A DNA stretch of 42,033 bases, taken from Litorivita pollutaquae. GTDB lineage: Bacteria > Pseudomonadota > Alphaproteobacteria > Rhodobacterales > Rhodobacteraceae. A program made the translations under genes and the position numbers. Where the stretch lies: positions 1-42,033 of the forward strand of contig NZ_KZ826494.1 in assembly GCF_003205515.1 (NCBI RefSeq), in the 5' to 3' direction. This document shows positions 16,938 through 26,000 of this stretch, piece after piece (position 1 is the first letter of the stretch; every line of letters starts with the position of its first letter). Below the pieces are notes generated by a model. It was given only the letters and a program-made list of their open reading frames with translations, made no database searches and was not told where the DNA came from.

Positions 16938-17363
16938 ATGGCCGAGACACTTCACATGATCGAGGTCGGCGACGCGATCCCCGAATATACAACAAAACCA
17001 ATCAGCCGCACCACTTTGGCACTTTTTGCGGGCGCGTCTGGCGATCACAACCCGATCCATATCGATAGCGATTTCGCCAAAAAGGCAGGCATGGACGATG
17101 TGTTTGCGCAAGGCATGTTGCCGATGGCGTATCTTGGCCGTTTGCTGACCGACTGGGTGCCGCAAACTGCGATCCGTAAATTCTCCTGCCGGTTCAGCGC
17201 GATCACACATCTGGGCGAGAAGATTACTTGTTCGGGTAAGATCACTGAAAAATGGGAAGATGGCGGCGAGACCTTTGTCAAGTTGGCGCTCACGGCCGCG
17301 AATGATGCGGGCGAAGTCAAACTGGCGGGGGCGGCTGTCGTTGCGCTGCCTGCGAAAAGCTAA
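16938..17363 (+). CDS. MaoC-family (R)-specific enoyl-CoA hydratase subunit
   Basis: A 141-residue hotdog protein. The hydratase-2 motif appears as FAGASGDHNPIHIDSDFAKK, with the catalytic pair Asp36 and His41, and AQGMLPMAYLGRLLTDW follows. It lies immediately after the first MaoC gene, so a heterodimer is likely in which this subunit supplies the acid/base residues. The pairing resembles the two-subunit hydratases of sterol side-chain degradation, though that similarity is by arrangement only. It produces (3R)-hydroxyacyl-CoA, the form used by SDR-type dehydrogenases such as the next gene. Confidence 0.88.
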   Translation: MAETLHMIEVGDAIPEYTTKPISRTTLALFAGASGDHNPIHIDSDFAKKAGMDDVFAQGMLPMAYLGRLLTDWVPQTAIRKFSCRFSAITHLGEKITCSGKITEKWEDGGETFVKLALTAANDAGEVKLAGAAVVALPAKS

Positions 17364-17371
17364 GGCTTATA

Positions 17372-18199
17372 ATGTCGAAACTGGACGGAAAAACCGCATT
17401 CATCACCGGCTCTGGCCGGGGCATCGGCCGCTCTGTTGCCTTGAAGCTGGCAGCAGAAGGCGCGAATGTCGTCGTCAATGACCTTGATGATGCACCGGCA
17501 GCCGAGGTGGTCGAAACCATCAAGGCGGCCGGCGGCAACGCGATTGCCCATGTCGGCAGCGTGACCGAAGACGGCTTTGCCGAGGCGTTCATCCAAACCG
17601 GCGTCGATGCCTTTGGAGGTGCCGATATCATCGTCAACAACGCAGGCTATACTTGGGATGCGATGATCGGCAAGATGAGCGACGAGCCGTTCGACGCGAT
17701 TATGGATGTACACGCCAAGGCGCCGTTCCGAATTCTGCGCGCGGCCTCCGACGTGTTCCTTCCTGCGGCTAAGACGGAGGCGACAGGGGGCAAGGTTCGC
17801 TATCGCAAGGTGGTAAACATCTCGTCCGTTGCAGGTATCGGCGGAAATGCCGGGCAGACAAATTATTCTTCGGCCAAGTCGGCCGTTCTGGGTATGACCA
17901 AGACCTTATCCAAAGAATGGGGCCGATATAACGTGAACGTCAACTGCGTCGCGTTCGGCTTTATCACGACCCGCCTGACCAAAGGTACGGACGAGAAGAA
18001 AACGCTGACCGTCGAGGGCAACGAGATCGCGGTGGGCGTCCCAAAGAAGGTGATCGCCGGTTTCGAGGCCGCGATTCAGATGCGCCGCGCCGGCACACCT
18101 GAAGAGGCTGCGGATGGTGTCTATCTGCCGTGCTCGCCGGAATCCAACGACATCTCTGGTCAGGTTTTGACCGTGGGCGGAGGCATGACGCTCGGATAA
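17372..18199 (+). CDS. SDR-family 3-hydroxyacyl-CoA dehydrogenase (probable)
   Basis: A 275-residue classical SDR. The cofactor motif TGSGRGIG is at residues 12-19, and NDLDD after strand beta-2 favours NAD. The catalytic residues are Ser152, Tyr165 and Lys169 in NISSVAG and NYSSAKSAV. It lies 8 bases after the hydratase pair. A MaoC-type hydratase followed by an SDR is the same pairing found fused in peroxisomal D-bifunctional protein (MFE-2), so oxidation of (3R)-hydroxyacyl-CoA is the likely role. A biosynthetic FabG-type role is less likely in this catabolic setting. Confidence 0.85.
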   Translation: MSKLDGKTAFITGSGRGIGRSVALKLAAEGANVVVNDLDDAPAAEVVETIKAAGGNAIAHVGSVTEDGFAEAFIQTGVDAFGGADIIVNNAGYTWDAMIGKMSDEPFDAIMDVHAKAPFRILRAASDVFLPAAKTEATGGKVRYRKVVNISSVAGIGGNAGQTNYSSAKSAVLGMTKTLSKEWGRYNVNVNCVAFGFITTRLTKGTDEKKTLTVEGNEIAVGVPKKVIAGFEAAIQMRRAGTPEEAADGVYLPCSPESNDISGQVLTVGGGMTLG

Positions 18200-18223
18200 A
18201 GTGCACTCTGGGGAGGGGGCCGC

Positions 18224-19096
18224 ATGGAATTTTCAGACGCTATACAATTGTTGCTGATCGGGATCTCGCAGGGCTGCGGCTATGCATTGATCGCCATCGG
18301 GTTCGTGTTTATCTACCGCGCAACAGAGATCGTCAATTTCGCTCATGGCGAACTGATGATGCTCGGGGCGTTCATGGTGCTCACCTTTTCGGAAATCTGG
18401 GGGCTGGGGTTTTGGCTTGGCTCTGCCCTTGGCATCCTGTCACTCGGGGTGTTCGGATATTTGTTGGACGCCGTCGTCATGCGGCGTCTGGTGGGGCAGG
18501 CGCAGGCCACAATCTTTATCCTGACCGTCGCAATCGCGATGATGCTGCGGGCGCTGGCGGGGATGATCTGGGGGTGGACCCCCCTTTCACTGAGCGTGCC
18601 CTTTAGCAGTGATATTACCTTTGGCGGCGTGGTGATCGGGCTAGACCGGATCATGATCATCGTCGGCACCGTCGTGATATCTCTGCTGCTCTACGCCTTC
18701 TTCTCGCTTACCCGCACAGGGCTGGCGATTCAGGCGGCCTCGCAAAACCAGCTGGCGGCGTATTATTCGCGCATTCCCGTAAAACGGCTGATTGCAGTGG
18801 TCTGGGCGATTGGCGCAATGGTTGCCGCCGTTGCGGGCATTATGATGGCGCCTGTCACTCAGGTCGACACCGGCATGAGCATTTTCGGCATCAAGGCGCT
18901 GGCGGGCGCGGTTGTGGGCGGCTTCGGCTCTATCCCCGGCGCGGTGCTTGGCTGTCTGATCATCGGGGTCGCAGAGCCGTTCCTTGATTTCTACTTTCCG
19001 GCATTCAAAGGCACATATGCCTATATCATCATGCTGGCCGTTCTTTTCATCCGCCCCGAAGGTCTGATCTCACAGACTTTCCAAAAGAAGGTCTGA
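18224..19096 (+). CDS. livH: LIV-type ABC transporter permease (LivH)
   Basis: A 290-residue membrane protein with about eight hydrophobic segments. The family stretch GFVFIYRATEIVNFAHGELM is near residues 26-45, ALAGAVVGGFGSIPGAVLG is near 225-243, and the GLISQTFQKKV end is typical. It is one of two permeases of a hydrophobic amino acid/amide-type (HAAT) importer. Members of this class next to acyl-CoA genes usually import aromatic, alicyclic or fatty acids rather than leucine. GGGGAGGGGG precedes the start. Confidence 0.95.
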   Translation: MEFSDAIQLLLIGISQGCGYALIAIGFVFIYRATEIVNFAHGELMMLGAFMVLTFSEIWGLGFWLGSALGILSLGVFGYLLDAVVMRRLVGQAQATIFILTVAIAMMLRALAGMIWGWTPLSLSVPFSSDITFGGVVIGLDRIMIIVGTVVISLLLYAFFSLTRTGLAIQAASQNQLAAYYSRIPVKRLIAVVWAIGAMVAAVAGIMMAPVTQVDTGMSIFGIKALAGAVVGGFGSIPGAVLGCLIIGVAEPFLDFYFPAFKGTYAYIIMLAVLFIRPEGLISQTFQKKV

Positions 19097-19100
19097 TGAT

Positions 19101-20177
19101 ATGCAGGTGCTTTTCAAAACCAACTACGATCAAGACATCAACTACCTTGTGGACCGGGGCGAGCGTGTTCGCGTTCTGCTGGCACTCGCTCTCGCGCTGA
19201 TTGCGCCATTGGTCGTGGGTGGATACTTCCTTTCGGAACTCACAATGTTTCTGGTCTACATCATTGCCGGTCTGGGATTGATGGTGCTGGTCGGGTTTAC
19301 CGGCATGGTCAGCTTTGGTCACGGCGCCTTTTTGGGGATCGGTGCCTATACCCATTCGGTATTGTTGGGCTATGGCTTGCCGTTCTTCATCACTCTGCCA
19401 GCCGGCGCTTTGGCTGCGGGTCTGATCGGTGCGGCGCTTGGGCGTGCCGCCAGCAAGATGCACGGGTTTTACATGGCCATTGCCACGCTTGCCTTTGCGA
19501 TTGTCGTAGAAACCGGCATCGGCGCCTGGGAGCATGTCACGGGTGGGCACATGGGCCTTTCGGTCCCGCCCATGGCCGCCTTTGGCTGGGAGGTTACCGC
19601 CGGTCCGCTGCAATACTATCTGATCCTTGCGCTTGTCGTGTTCTGCATCTGGGGTGTCGCCAACCTGATGCGTTCGCCCACAGGACGTGCTTTTGTTGCG
19701 GTACGCGATTCCGAAACCTCGGCGCGATCGCTGGGGCTGAACATTGCGCGCACCCGTATCAAGGCCTTCTTTATCAGCGCCATGCTGACGGGCCTTGCGG
19801 GTGGGTTGCTGTCGCATCTGGTGTTTTATCTGTCGCCGGAATCCTTTGGCGTGAACGAGTCGTTGAAACTGCTCTTGATGGTCATCGTCGGCGGTCTGGG
19901 CACGATCACGGGCGCAATCTTTGGTGCGGTTTTCGTGTCAATCCTACCCAACCTGATCAATCTGCTGCAAAATTTTCTGCCGTCCTCCATCGCGGAGGCC
20001 GCAGGGCTGGAACAGTTGTTGTTCGGGGCCATCATTTCCGGATTTATAATGTTCGAGCCGGAAGGTCTGTATGGCCGCTGGCGCAAACTGCGGCTGTTTA
20101 TCGAGACCTTCCCTTATTACAAACGGGCCACGTTCACGCGCCAGAAACGTTATCTCAAAACGGAGCGGTTCAGATGA
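19101..20177 (+). CDS. livM: LIV-type ABC transporter permease (LivM)
   Basis: A 358-residue permease. The core begins with LVGFTGMVSFGHGAFLGIGA near residues 64-83. The EAA-like loop RSPTGRAFVAVRDSETSARS followed by LGLNIARTRIKAFFISAMLT is the usual LivM coupling segment. GGLGTITGAIFGAVFVSILP is near residues 268-287. About 45 hydrophilic residues precede the first helix and a basic tail follows the last. It overlaps livG by 4 bases. Confidence 0.95.
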   Translation: MQVLFKTNYDQDINYLVDRGERVRVLLALALALIAPLVVGGYFLSELTMFLVYIIAGLGLMVLVGFTGMVSFGHGAFLGIGAYTHSVLLGYGLPFFITLPAGALAAGLIGAALGRAASKMHGFYMAIATLAFAIVVETGIGAWEHVTGGHMGLSVPPMAAFGWEVTAGPLQYYLILALVVFCIWGVANLMRSPTGRAFVAVRDSETSARSLGLNIARTRIKAFFISAMLTGLAGGLLSHLVFYLSPESFGVNESLKLLLMVIVGGLGTITGAIFGAVFVSILPNLINLLQNFLPSSIAEAAGLEQLLFGAIISGFIMFEPEGLYGRWRKLRLFIETFPYYKRATFTRQKRYLKTERFR

Positions 20178-20938
20178 GCGAGCTGGAAGTCAACAATCTG
20201 GTCGTGGCCTTCGGGGGCGTCAAAGCGATCAACGATGTCAGCTTTTCGGTAGAGCCCGGCGAAATCTACGCTGTTATCGGTCCGAATGGCGCCGGCAAGA
20301 GCACGATTTTCAACGCGATCAGCCGTGTCTACACGCCCCAATTCGGCTCGATCCGGTTTCAGGGACAAGAGTTGCTGAACTGTGAGGCCCATGAGGTGGT
20401 GAGCGCAGGCATCGCTCGCACGTTCCAGAATATCGAGCTGTTCGAGAACGCGACTGTGCTGGACAACTTGTTGGTCGGTCGCGCGTCGAAAGTGCGCACC
20501 GGGGCGCTGTCCGAGTTTTTCTTCACGCCTCGGGTACGGCGCGAAGAGCATGAACACCGCCGCAAGGTTGAGGATATTCTTGATCTGCTGGACATGCAGC
20601 ATCACCGGTATGAAAAGGTCGCCGACCTATCCTATGGCGCGCGCAAGAACGTCGAACTCGCGCGGGCGCTTTGTGCCGATCCCAAATTGCTGCTGCTGGA
20701 CGAACCGGCATCGGGGCTGAACCCCGAAGAAACGGCGGATATGTCGTTTTGGCTGAAGGACATCAAGGAAGAGCTGGGCGTAACCATCGTGATGGTCGAG
20801 CATGACATGAATTTGGTGGGCCGCATTGCCGATCGGGTTCTGGCCATCGCGGGCGGCGAGGTTCTGGCCGTCGGCAATGTCACCGAGGTTCAATCGAACC
20901 CCACCGTGCAAGCCGCATATTTGGGGACAGACGCATGA
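20174..20938 (+). CDS. livG: LIV-type ABC transporter ATPase (LivG)
   Basis: A 254-residue ATP-binding subunit. Walker A GPNGAGKST is at residues 36-44. The signature reads LSYGARKNVELARAL, the LivG-style LSYG form. Walker B LLLLDEPASGLNPEE is followed by VEHDMNLVGRIADRV with the switch histidine. It pairs with LivF to power import, and both ends overlap neighbouring genes by 4 bases. Confidence 0.95.
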   Translation: MSELEVNNLVVAFGGVKAINDVSFSVEPGEIYAVIGPNGAGKSTIFNAISRVYTPQFGSIRFQGQELLNCEAHEVVSAGIARTFQNIELFENATVLDNLLVGRASKVRTGALSEFFFTPRVRREEHEHRRKVEDILDLLDMQHHRYEKVADLSYGARKNVELARALCADPKLLLLDEPASGLNPEETADMSFWLKDIKEELGVTIVMVEHDMNLVGRIADRVLAIAGGEVLAVGNVTEVQSNPTVQAAYLGTDA

Positions 20939-21708
20939 CCACACCGCTGCTTGAACTGAGAAATATTGAAACCTTTTACGGCCCGATCATGGCCATTGCC
21001 GGTGTCAGCCTCAAGATTGAGGCGGGCAGTATTGTCACCATCCTCGGCGCCAATGGCGCGGGCAAGACGACGCTGCTGAAAACCATTTCCGGCGCGATTG
21101 ACTGCCGCAAGGGTAAGGTCCTTATCGACGGCGAAGAGGTGCAAAATCGGGCACCGGACGTGGTTGCCTCGAAGGGCATCGGCCATGTCCCCGAGGGGCG
21201 CGAAGTGTTCCCCTTCATGACCGTCGAGGAAAATCTCAAGCTGGGGGCGTGGGGGCGAAGGGATCGCGACGGCATCGCCCGCGACTTTGAGACGATTTAT
21301 TCCTATTTCCCCGATCTCAAGACCAAGCGCCGCGACATGGCAGGTTTTCTATCGGGTGGTCAGCAGCAGATGCTTGCCATCGGCCGCGCTTTCATGGGCC
21401 AGCCGCGTTTGATGATCCTCGATGAGCCGTCGCTGGGCCTGTCACCGCTGCTGACCAAGACCATTTTCGACATCATCCGGCGTATCAATGCCGAGCAGGG
21501 GGTGACCATCGTACTGGTTGAGCAGAATGCGCAAGCGGCATTGAACGTCGCCGAACACGGTTTCATCATGGAGGTCGGCCGGGTCGTGATGGACGCGCCT
21601 ACGGGGGAACTGCTGGCGTCTGACGACATCAAGGAATTCTATCTCGGACAATCCGATGTAGGCGTGCGCGGCGAGAAGCGCTGGAAAAAACGAAAGACCT
21701 GGAGGTAG
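20935..21708 (+). CDS. livF: LIV-type ABC transporter ATPase (LivF)
   Basis: A 257-residue ATP-binding subunit. Walker A is GANGAGKTT near residue 40, the signature is LSGGQQQMLAIGRAFMG and Walker B is LMILDEPSLGLSP, with VEQNAQAAL as the switch region. GHVPEGREVFPFMTVEENL is a LivF hallmark. The C-terminus is unusually basic (GEKRWKKRKTWR). The next gene starts 2 bases after its stop, tying the acyl-CoA synthetase to the transporter. Confidence 0.95.
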   Translation: MTTPLLELRNIETFYGPIMAIAGVSLKIEAGSIVTILGANGAGKTTLLKTISGAIDCRKGKVLIDGEEVQNRAPDVVASKGIGHVPEGREVFPFMTVEENLKLGAWGRRDRDGIARDFETIYSYFPDLKTKRRDMAGFLSGGQQQMLAIGRAFMGQPRLMILDEPSLGLSPLLTKTIFDIIRRINAEQGVTIVLVEQNAQAALNVAEHGFIMEVGRVVMDAPTGELLASDDIKEFYLGQSDVGVRGEKRWKKRKTWR

Positions 21709-21710
21709 TC

Positions 21711-23540
21711 ATGGACGCCGTTATCACATCCGATTTCGTCTCTATCGACGGGCACGACACATTGGCCAAATTGTTCCGCGCGCGCGCGCAGGACTGGAGC
21801 GACCGTATCGCCATGCGCGAAAAGGATTACGGCATCTGGCGGGCCTATACATGGGCGGATTACGAACGCTTCGCCTATGATTGCGCGGGTGGCTTTATGT
21901 CACTCGGACTTAAGCCCGGCGATGTGGTGTCGATCCTGTCCGAGAACAACAAGGAATGGGCCTTTGTCGATATGGGCGCGCATGCGGCCGCACTGACGAT
22001 CAACGGGGTCTATCCGACCTATCAGGAAGGCCAGCTGCGCCATCTTCTGAACGATTCCCAAACCCGCGTGCTGATCGTCGAAAACGAAGAGCAGCTGGAT
22101 AAGTATCTGTCGGTCCGTGACGATGTTTCGTCCGTCTTGCGGGTTTATGTGATCGATTGGAAAGGGCTGCGCGGATTCAGCGATCCCATGGTCGAACCCA
22201 TCGAAAACCTTTACGAGAGGGGAGCGGTCTATCGCAAGGCGAACCCGGACGCGATCGACAAGGCGATTGACAGCGGCAAAAATGATGACACCGCGGTGTT
22301 GATCTACACCTCTGGCACCACCGGCGCGCCCAAAGGCGCGCTGATCCCCGATCGCTATCTGCTGTTCCAGATGTCCGCCGCGCCAGACACCTTTCCGATC
22401 ACCGGCGACGACGATATCTTGACCTACCTGCCGCTGTGCCACGCGGCTGAACGGTTGATTTCGCTGTGCATGAACTTGGGCCACGGCACCCGGATCAACT
22501 TCGCCGAAAGCTCCGAAACGGTGTTCGAAAACATACGAGAGCTGTCGCCGACGGTTCTGTTTGCGGTGCCGCGCATCTGGGAAAAGTTCTATTCGCGCAT
22601 CAATACGCTGATGTCCGAGGCAACTTGGATGGGCAGAAAGGGGTACGAGATTGCGCTTGGGGTCGGGCGCAAGCGCGCCGAGTATCTGTTGCAGAACCGC
22701 CGGGTTCCGCCCCTTCTGGAGGCGCAGTTCAAGATCGCGGATCGGTTGGTGTTTCGCAATCTCAAGCAGCTCTTGGGCCTTGATCGCTCAACGTTCCTGT
22801 TGTCTGGCGCGGCGCCCATATCGTCGGATTTGCTGCGTTGGTTTTTCGCGCTTGGCCTGCCGGTCGCGGAGGTTTACGGCCAGACCGAAACCGGTCTTGC
22901 GGCCATTACAAATTCCGACGAACCCAATCCGGGGACCATCGGCTTTGCGGTGCCGGGGGTCGAATTGAAATTGAGCGACCAAAACGAAATTCTCATGCGC
23001 GGCCCCTCGATGTTCTCGGGCTATCTCAACAATCCCGAAGCCACCCAAAGTGCGCTGGTGGATGGATGGATCCACACCGGCGACGTCGGTCGGATCGACG
23101 AAGACGGTGCCTGGAGGATCACCGACCGGCTGAAGGACATCATCATTACGGCAGGCGGCAAGAACATCACGCCCAGCCAGGTCGAGAACGAATTGAAATT
23201 CTCGCCCTACATTTCTGACGCGGTGGTGGTCGGTGACAAGCGCAAGTATCTGACCTGCCTGATCATGATTGATCAGGAGAACGTCGAGAACTTTGCACAG
23301 ACCCACAATATCCCGTTCACTGATTATCGCTCGCTCTGTGCGCATCCCGAGATCATCGGGTTGATCGAGGCCGAGATCGATCGCGCGAACAAAAAGTTCT
23401 CTAGCGTCGAGCAAGTGAAAAAATTCCGCCTTATCAATGTTTTGCTCACAGCGGAAGACGATGAAATGACGCCCACCATGAAGTTGAAGCGCAAATTTGT
23501 CGAAACCAAATATGAGAGCCTGATTTCTGAAATGTACTAA
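21711..23540 (+). CDS. Long-chain/branched acyl-CoA synthetase (FadD/ACSL type)
   Basis: A 609-residue AMP-forming ligase of the long-chain (ACSL/FadD15-like) branch, larger than the 543-residue ligase at 6228. YTSGTTGAPKGALI is near residue 198, and the long-chain-type motif YGQTETGLAAITN and GWIHTGDVGRIDEDG near residue 452 are present. The gate/linker stretch reads DRLKDIIITAGGKNITPSQV, and the C-terminal lysine region is DEMTPTMKLKRKFVE. Its position directly behind livF and before the binding protein suggests that the solute is a free carboxylic acid activated on entry. Chain length and branching preferences are not readable. Confidence 0.93.
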   Translation: MDAVITSDFVSIDGHDTLAKLFRARAQDWSDRIAMREKDYGIWRAYTWADYERFAYDCAGGFMSLGLKPGDVVSILSENNKEWAFVDMGAHAAALTINGVYPTYQEGQLRHLLNDSQTRVLIVENEEQLDKYLSVRDDVSSVLRVYVIDWKGLRGFSDPMVEPIENLYERGAVYRKANPDAIDKAIDSGKNDDTAVLIYTSGTTGAPKGALIPDRYLLFQMSAAPDTFPITGDDDILTYLPLCHAAERLISLCMNLGHGTRINFAESSETVFENIRELSPTVLFAVPRIWEKFYSRINTLMSEATWMGRKGYEIALGVGRKRAEYLLQNRRVPPLLEAQFKIADRLVFRNLKQLLGLDRSTFLLSGAAPISSDLLRWFFALGLPVAEVYGQTETGLAAITNSDEPNPGTIGFAVPGVELKLSDQNEILMRGPSMFSGYLNNPEATQSALVDGWIHTGDVGRIDEDGAWRITDRLKDIIITAGGKNITPSQVENELKFSPYISDAVVVGDKRKYLTCLIMIDQENVENFAQTHNIPFTDYRSLCAHPEIIGLIEAEIDRANKKFSSVEQVKKFRLINVLLTAEDDEMTPTMKLKRKFVETKYESLISEMY

Positions 23541-23574
23541 CCGCCGCAATCGCGCGGCATCTGGGAGGAATACC

Positions 23575-24759
23575 ATGACCAACAAACTGCTAACCTATAC
23601 GGCCGCCACGTTGATGGCGCTGGGCACCACGGCCCAGGCCCAGCAAGGCGTCACAGACGACACCGTGAAAATCGGTGTTCAAACCGACCTGTCCGGCCCG
23701 CTTGCGACTTGGGGCGTGTTTGCGACCAACGGCGTCCGGCTGCGCTTTGACCAGGCGAACGAAGCCGGCGGCGTGCATGGCCGCACGATTAAGCTCTTCG
23801 TCGAGGACACCAAATACGAAGTCCCAATGGCGGCGCGCGCCACCAATAAACTGGTCCAACGCGACGGTGTCTTTGCGATGCTCATGGGGGCGGGCACGTC
23901 CCAGACCCTTGCGTCAATGAAGATCCTTGATAGCAAAGGTATCCCCAACCTGTTCCCGCTGACCGGTGCGGCGTCCATGACGGAGCCCTTTAACAGGCTG
24001 CACTTCAGCCAGTTCGCCAGCTACCGTGATGGCGTGATTGCGGGACTTCGCCATTTCGCAGAAGGCGGCGCAAAAAAGGTCTGTGTGCAATCCGTGGCCA
24101 ATGAATTCGGCGAAGAGATCAACGCGGGTGTGGCGATTGCTGTCGAACAAAACGATCTAGAGGTTGTCTACAAAGGGTCGCATAAAGTCACCGAAACAGA
24201 CTTTGCCGGTGTGGCGACAGCCATCAAGAACACCGATTGTGAAGTCTTGGCGATGGGCTCTGCGATCAAGGATTCGATCACGCTCTACGCCACCTTGCGC
24301 CAGTTGGGCTGGGACAAACCGATGCTTGGCTCGATGGTGCCCTATACGCCCATCGTCGCGGCGGCCGGTGACGGAAAGCTGACAGAAGGCATGTATATTG
24401 CCTCTTCGGTTCTGTCGACCAATCTGGACGGCAGCGAAGTCGATCTGGACAGCTTGGACGAAGATTTGCAAGCCTTTGCCAAAGCGTATGAGGCAGCCTA
24501 TGGTGAGCCTGCAACTCTGCAAGCACAGATGGGCTACGTTGCGGCGGATCTGACGGTCCTCGCGCTTGAGAACGCAGGGCGTGACCTGACGGTTGATGGC
24601 CTGATCGCTGGTATCGAGCAGATCACCGAATACAACGACATCTTTGGGGGCCCGACACTGTCGTTCGGCCCCGACAAGCACGCGGGCGGCGACGGCTTCG
24701 TTATGGTGCAAAGCCAAGGCGGCGATTGGGTTGTGGTCGAAACCGACCTGCCCTACTGA
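23575..24759 (+). CDS. LIV-type ABC transporter substrate-binding protein (LivK-like)
   Basis: A 394-residue periplasmic binding protein. It has a Sec signal peptide (MTNKLLTYTAATLMALGTTA, cleavage probably after AQA near residue 23). The mature start QQGVTDDTVKIGVQTDLSGP is the usual type I binding-protein fold entry. GVHGRTIKLFVEDTKYEVPM and the hinge NLFPLTGAASMTEPFNRLHF also fit the family. GGGAGG precedes the start. Two cysteines are spaced like the disulfide in this family. It is probably tuned to an aromatic, alicyclic or fatty carboxylate, given its neighbours. Confidence 0.93.
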   Translation: MTNKLLTYTAATLMALGTTAQAQQGVTDDTVKIGVQTDLSGPLATWGVFATNGVRLRFDQANEAGGVHGRTIKLFVEDTKYEVPMAARATNKLVQRDGVFAMLMGAGTSQTLASMKILDSKGIPNLFPLTGAASMTEPFNRLHFSQFASYRDGVIAGLRHFAEGGAKKVCVQSVANEFGEEINAGVAIAVEQNDLEVVYKGSHKVTETDFAGVATAIKNTDCEVLAMGSAIKDSITLYATLRQLGWDKPMLGSMVPYTPIVAAAGDGKLTEGMYIASSVLSTNLDGSEVDLDSLDEDLQAFAKAYEAAYGEPATLQAQMGYVAADLTVLALENAGRDLTVDGLIAGIEQITEYNDIFGGPTLSFGPDKHAGGDGFVMVQSQGGDWVVVETDLPY

Positions 24760-24786
24760 TCTTATCTAGCTCACTAACCTGCCAGC

Positions 24787-24806
24787 GCGCGGCATAGTTC
24801 CCGCGC
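24787..24806 (+). other. Short hairpin between the binding-protein and racemase genes
   Basis: GCGCGG and CCGCGC form a 6-bp stem around an 8-base loop, 28 bases after the binding-protein stop. There is no T-tract. It may stabilise the upstream message, but it is weak. Confidence 0.3.
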
Positions 24807-24827
24807 CGGTCATCAAGGGGACAAACA

Positions 24828-25922
24828 ATGCTCAACGGAATACGTATCATCGAGATTGAGGGGCTTGGCCCCGCACCGTTCTCGGCCATGCACCTGGCCG
24901 ATCTTGGCGCGGATGTCATCGTGGTGCATCGCAAAGGCGGTCCCGGCCTGCCGATCCTGCCCGACGCGCCGATCATTGATCGCGGCAAGCGCTCTATTGA
25001 ACTGGATCTCAAGGATCCCGACGACGTGGCGACGCTGAAAAAATTGATCGCCACAGCAGACGGGTTGGTCGAGGGGTTCCGCCCCGGCGTGATGGAAAAG
25101 CTTGGGCTGGGGCCTGATGCATGCCACGCGTTCAACCCCAAGCTGGTTTACGGGCGCATGACCGGATGGGGGCAGGACGGACCGATGGCTGCCATGGCCG
25201 GACATGACATGAACTACATCGGCATGTCTGGCGCGTTATGGTATGCTTCGCTTCCGGGGCAGCCGCCTGTGGCGCCTCCGACTTTGGTGGGCGATATCGG
25301 CGGTGGGGCGCTATACCTGAGCATTGGCATGCTGGCGGGGATCCTGAACGCGCGTAGCACGGGCAAGGGCACGGTGGTGGACGCTGCCATCGTCGACGGC
25401 TCGGCGCATATGATGAATTTGCTGATGGCCCTGCGCCAAAGCGGGCCACAAAGCTCCGACCGTGGTGCAAGCCTGCTGGACGGGCCGCATTGGAGCCGCA
25501 GCTACGTTTGCGCCGATGGTGGCTTTGTGAGTGTGCAATGTCTGGAACCCAAGTTTTATGCGACTTTCCTCGACCTTCTGGGGCTGGATGGCGATCCTGA
25601 CTTCGCGGCGCAGTTTGACGCCAAAAGCTGGGCAAAGGCCACGGCGCGACTGGCGGGCTTGTTTGCCACGCAGCCGCGCGATCACTGGGCAGAGCTGTTT
25701 GCCGACAGTGACGCTTGCGCCGCACCGATCCTCAGCCCGGATGAGGCGCTGAACCACCCGCTGAGTACAAAGCGCCATATCTGGCATGCTGAAGACGGCC
25801 CGCTGCAAGCGGCCCCCGCGCCGCGCTTTGACGGACGTGTGGTGACGCCCGCCAAACCGCCCGCTCGCGGTGCTCATACCGGTGAAATTCTTGCTATGCT
25901 GGACGAACAAACGAACGGCTGA
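24828..25922 (+). CDS. Alpha-methylacyl-CoA racemase (CaiB/BaiF family)
   Basis: A 364-residue family III CoA-transferase fold protein. It begins LNGIRIIEIEGLGPAPFSAM and HLADLGADVIVVHRKGG. His126 (in GHDMNYIGMSGAL) and Asp156 (in VGDIGGGALYLSIG) fall at the same positions as the catalytic His126 and Asp156 of the Mycobacterium tuberculosis racemase MCR. Glu240 in CLEPKFYATF corresponds to its Glu241. This favours racemase over CoA-transferase. It would convert (2R)- to (2S)-methylacyl-CoA so that a stereospecific acyl-CoA dehydrogenase can act. A dehydrogenase remnant lies directly downstream. Confidence 0.9.
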   Translation: MLNGIRIIEIEGLGPAPFSAMHLADLGADVIVVHRKGGPGLPILPDAPIIDRGKRSIELDLKDPDDVATLKKLIATADGLVEGFRPGVMEKLGLGPDACHAFNPKLVYGRMTGWGQDGPMAAMAGHDMNYIGMSGALWYASLPGQPPVAPPTLVGDIGGGALYLSIGMLAGILNARSTGKGTVVDAAIVDGSAHMMNLLMALRQSGPQSSDRGASLLDGPHWSRSYVCADGGFVSVQCLEPKFYATFLDLLGLDGDPDFAAQFDAKSWAKATARLAGLFATQPRDHWAELFADSDACAAPILSPDEALNHPLSTKRHIWHAEDGPLQAAPAPRFDGRVVTPAKPPARGAHTGEILAMLDEQTNG

Positions 25923-26000
25923 AGAAGGACTAACCGATAACATATCAACCGTCCTAGATGGATGGCGATTTGTAAATGTCGCGCGGCGCGCCAATTCTAG

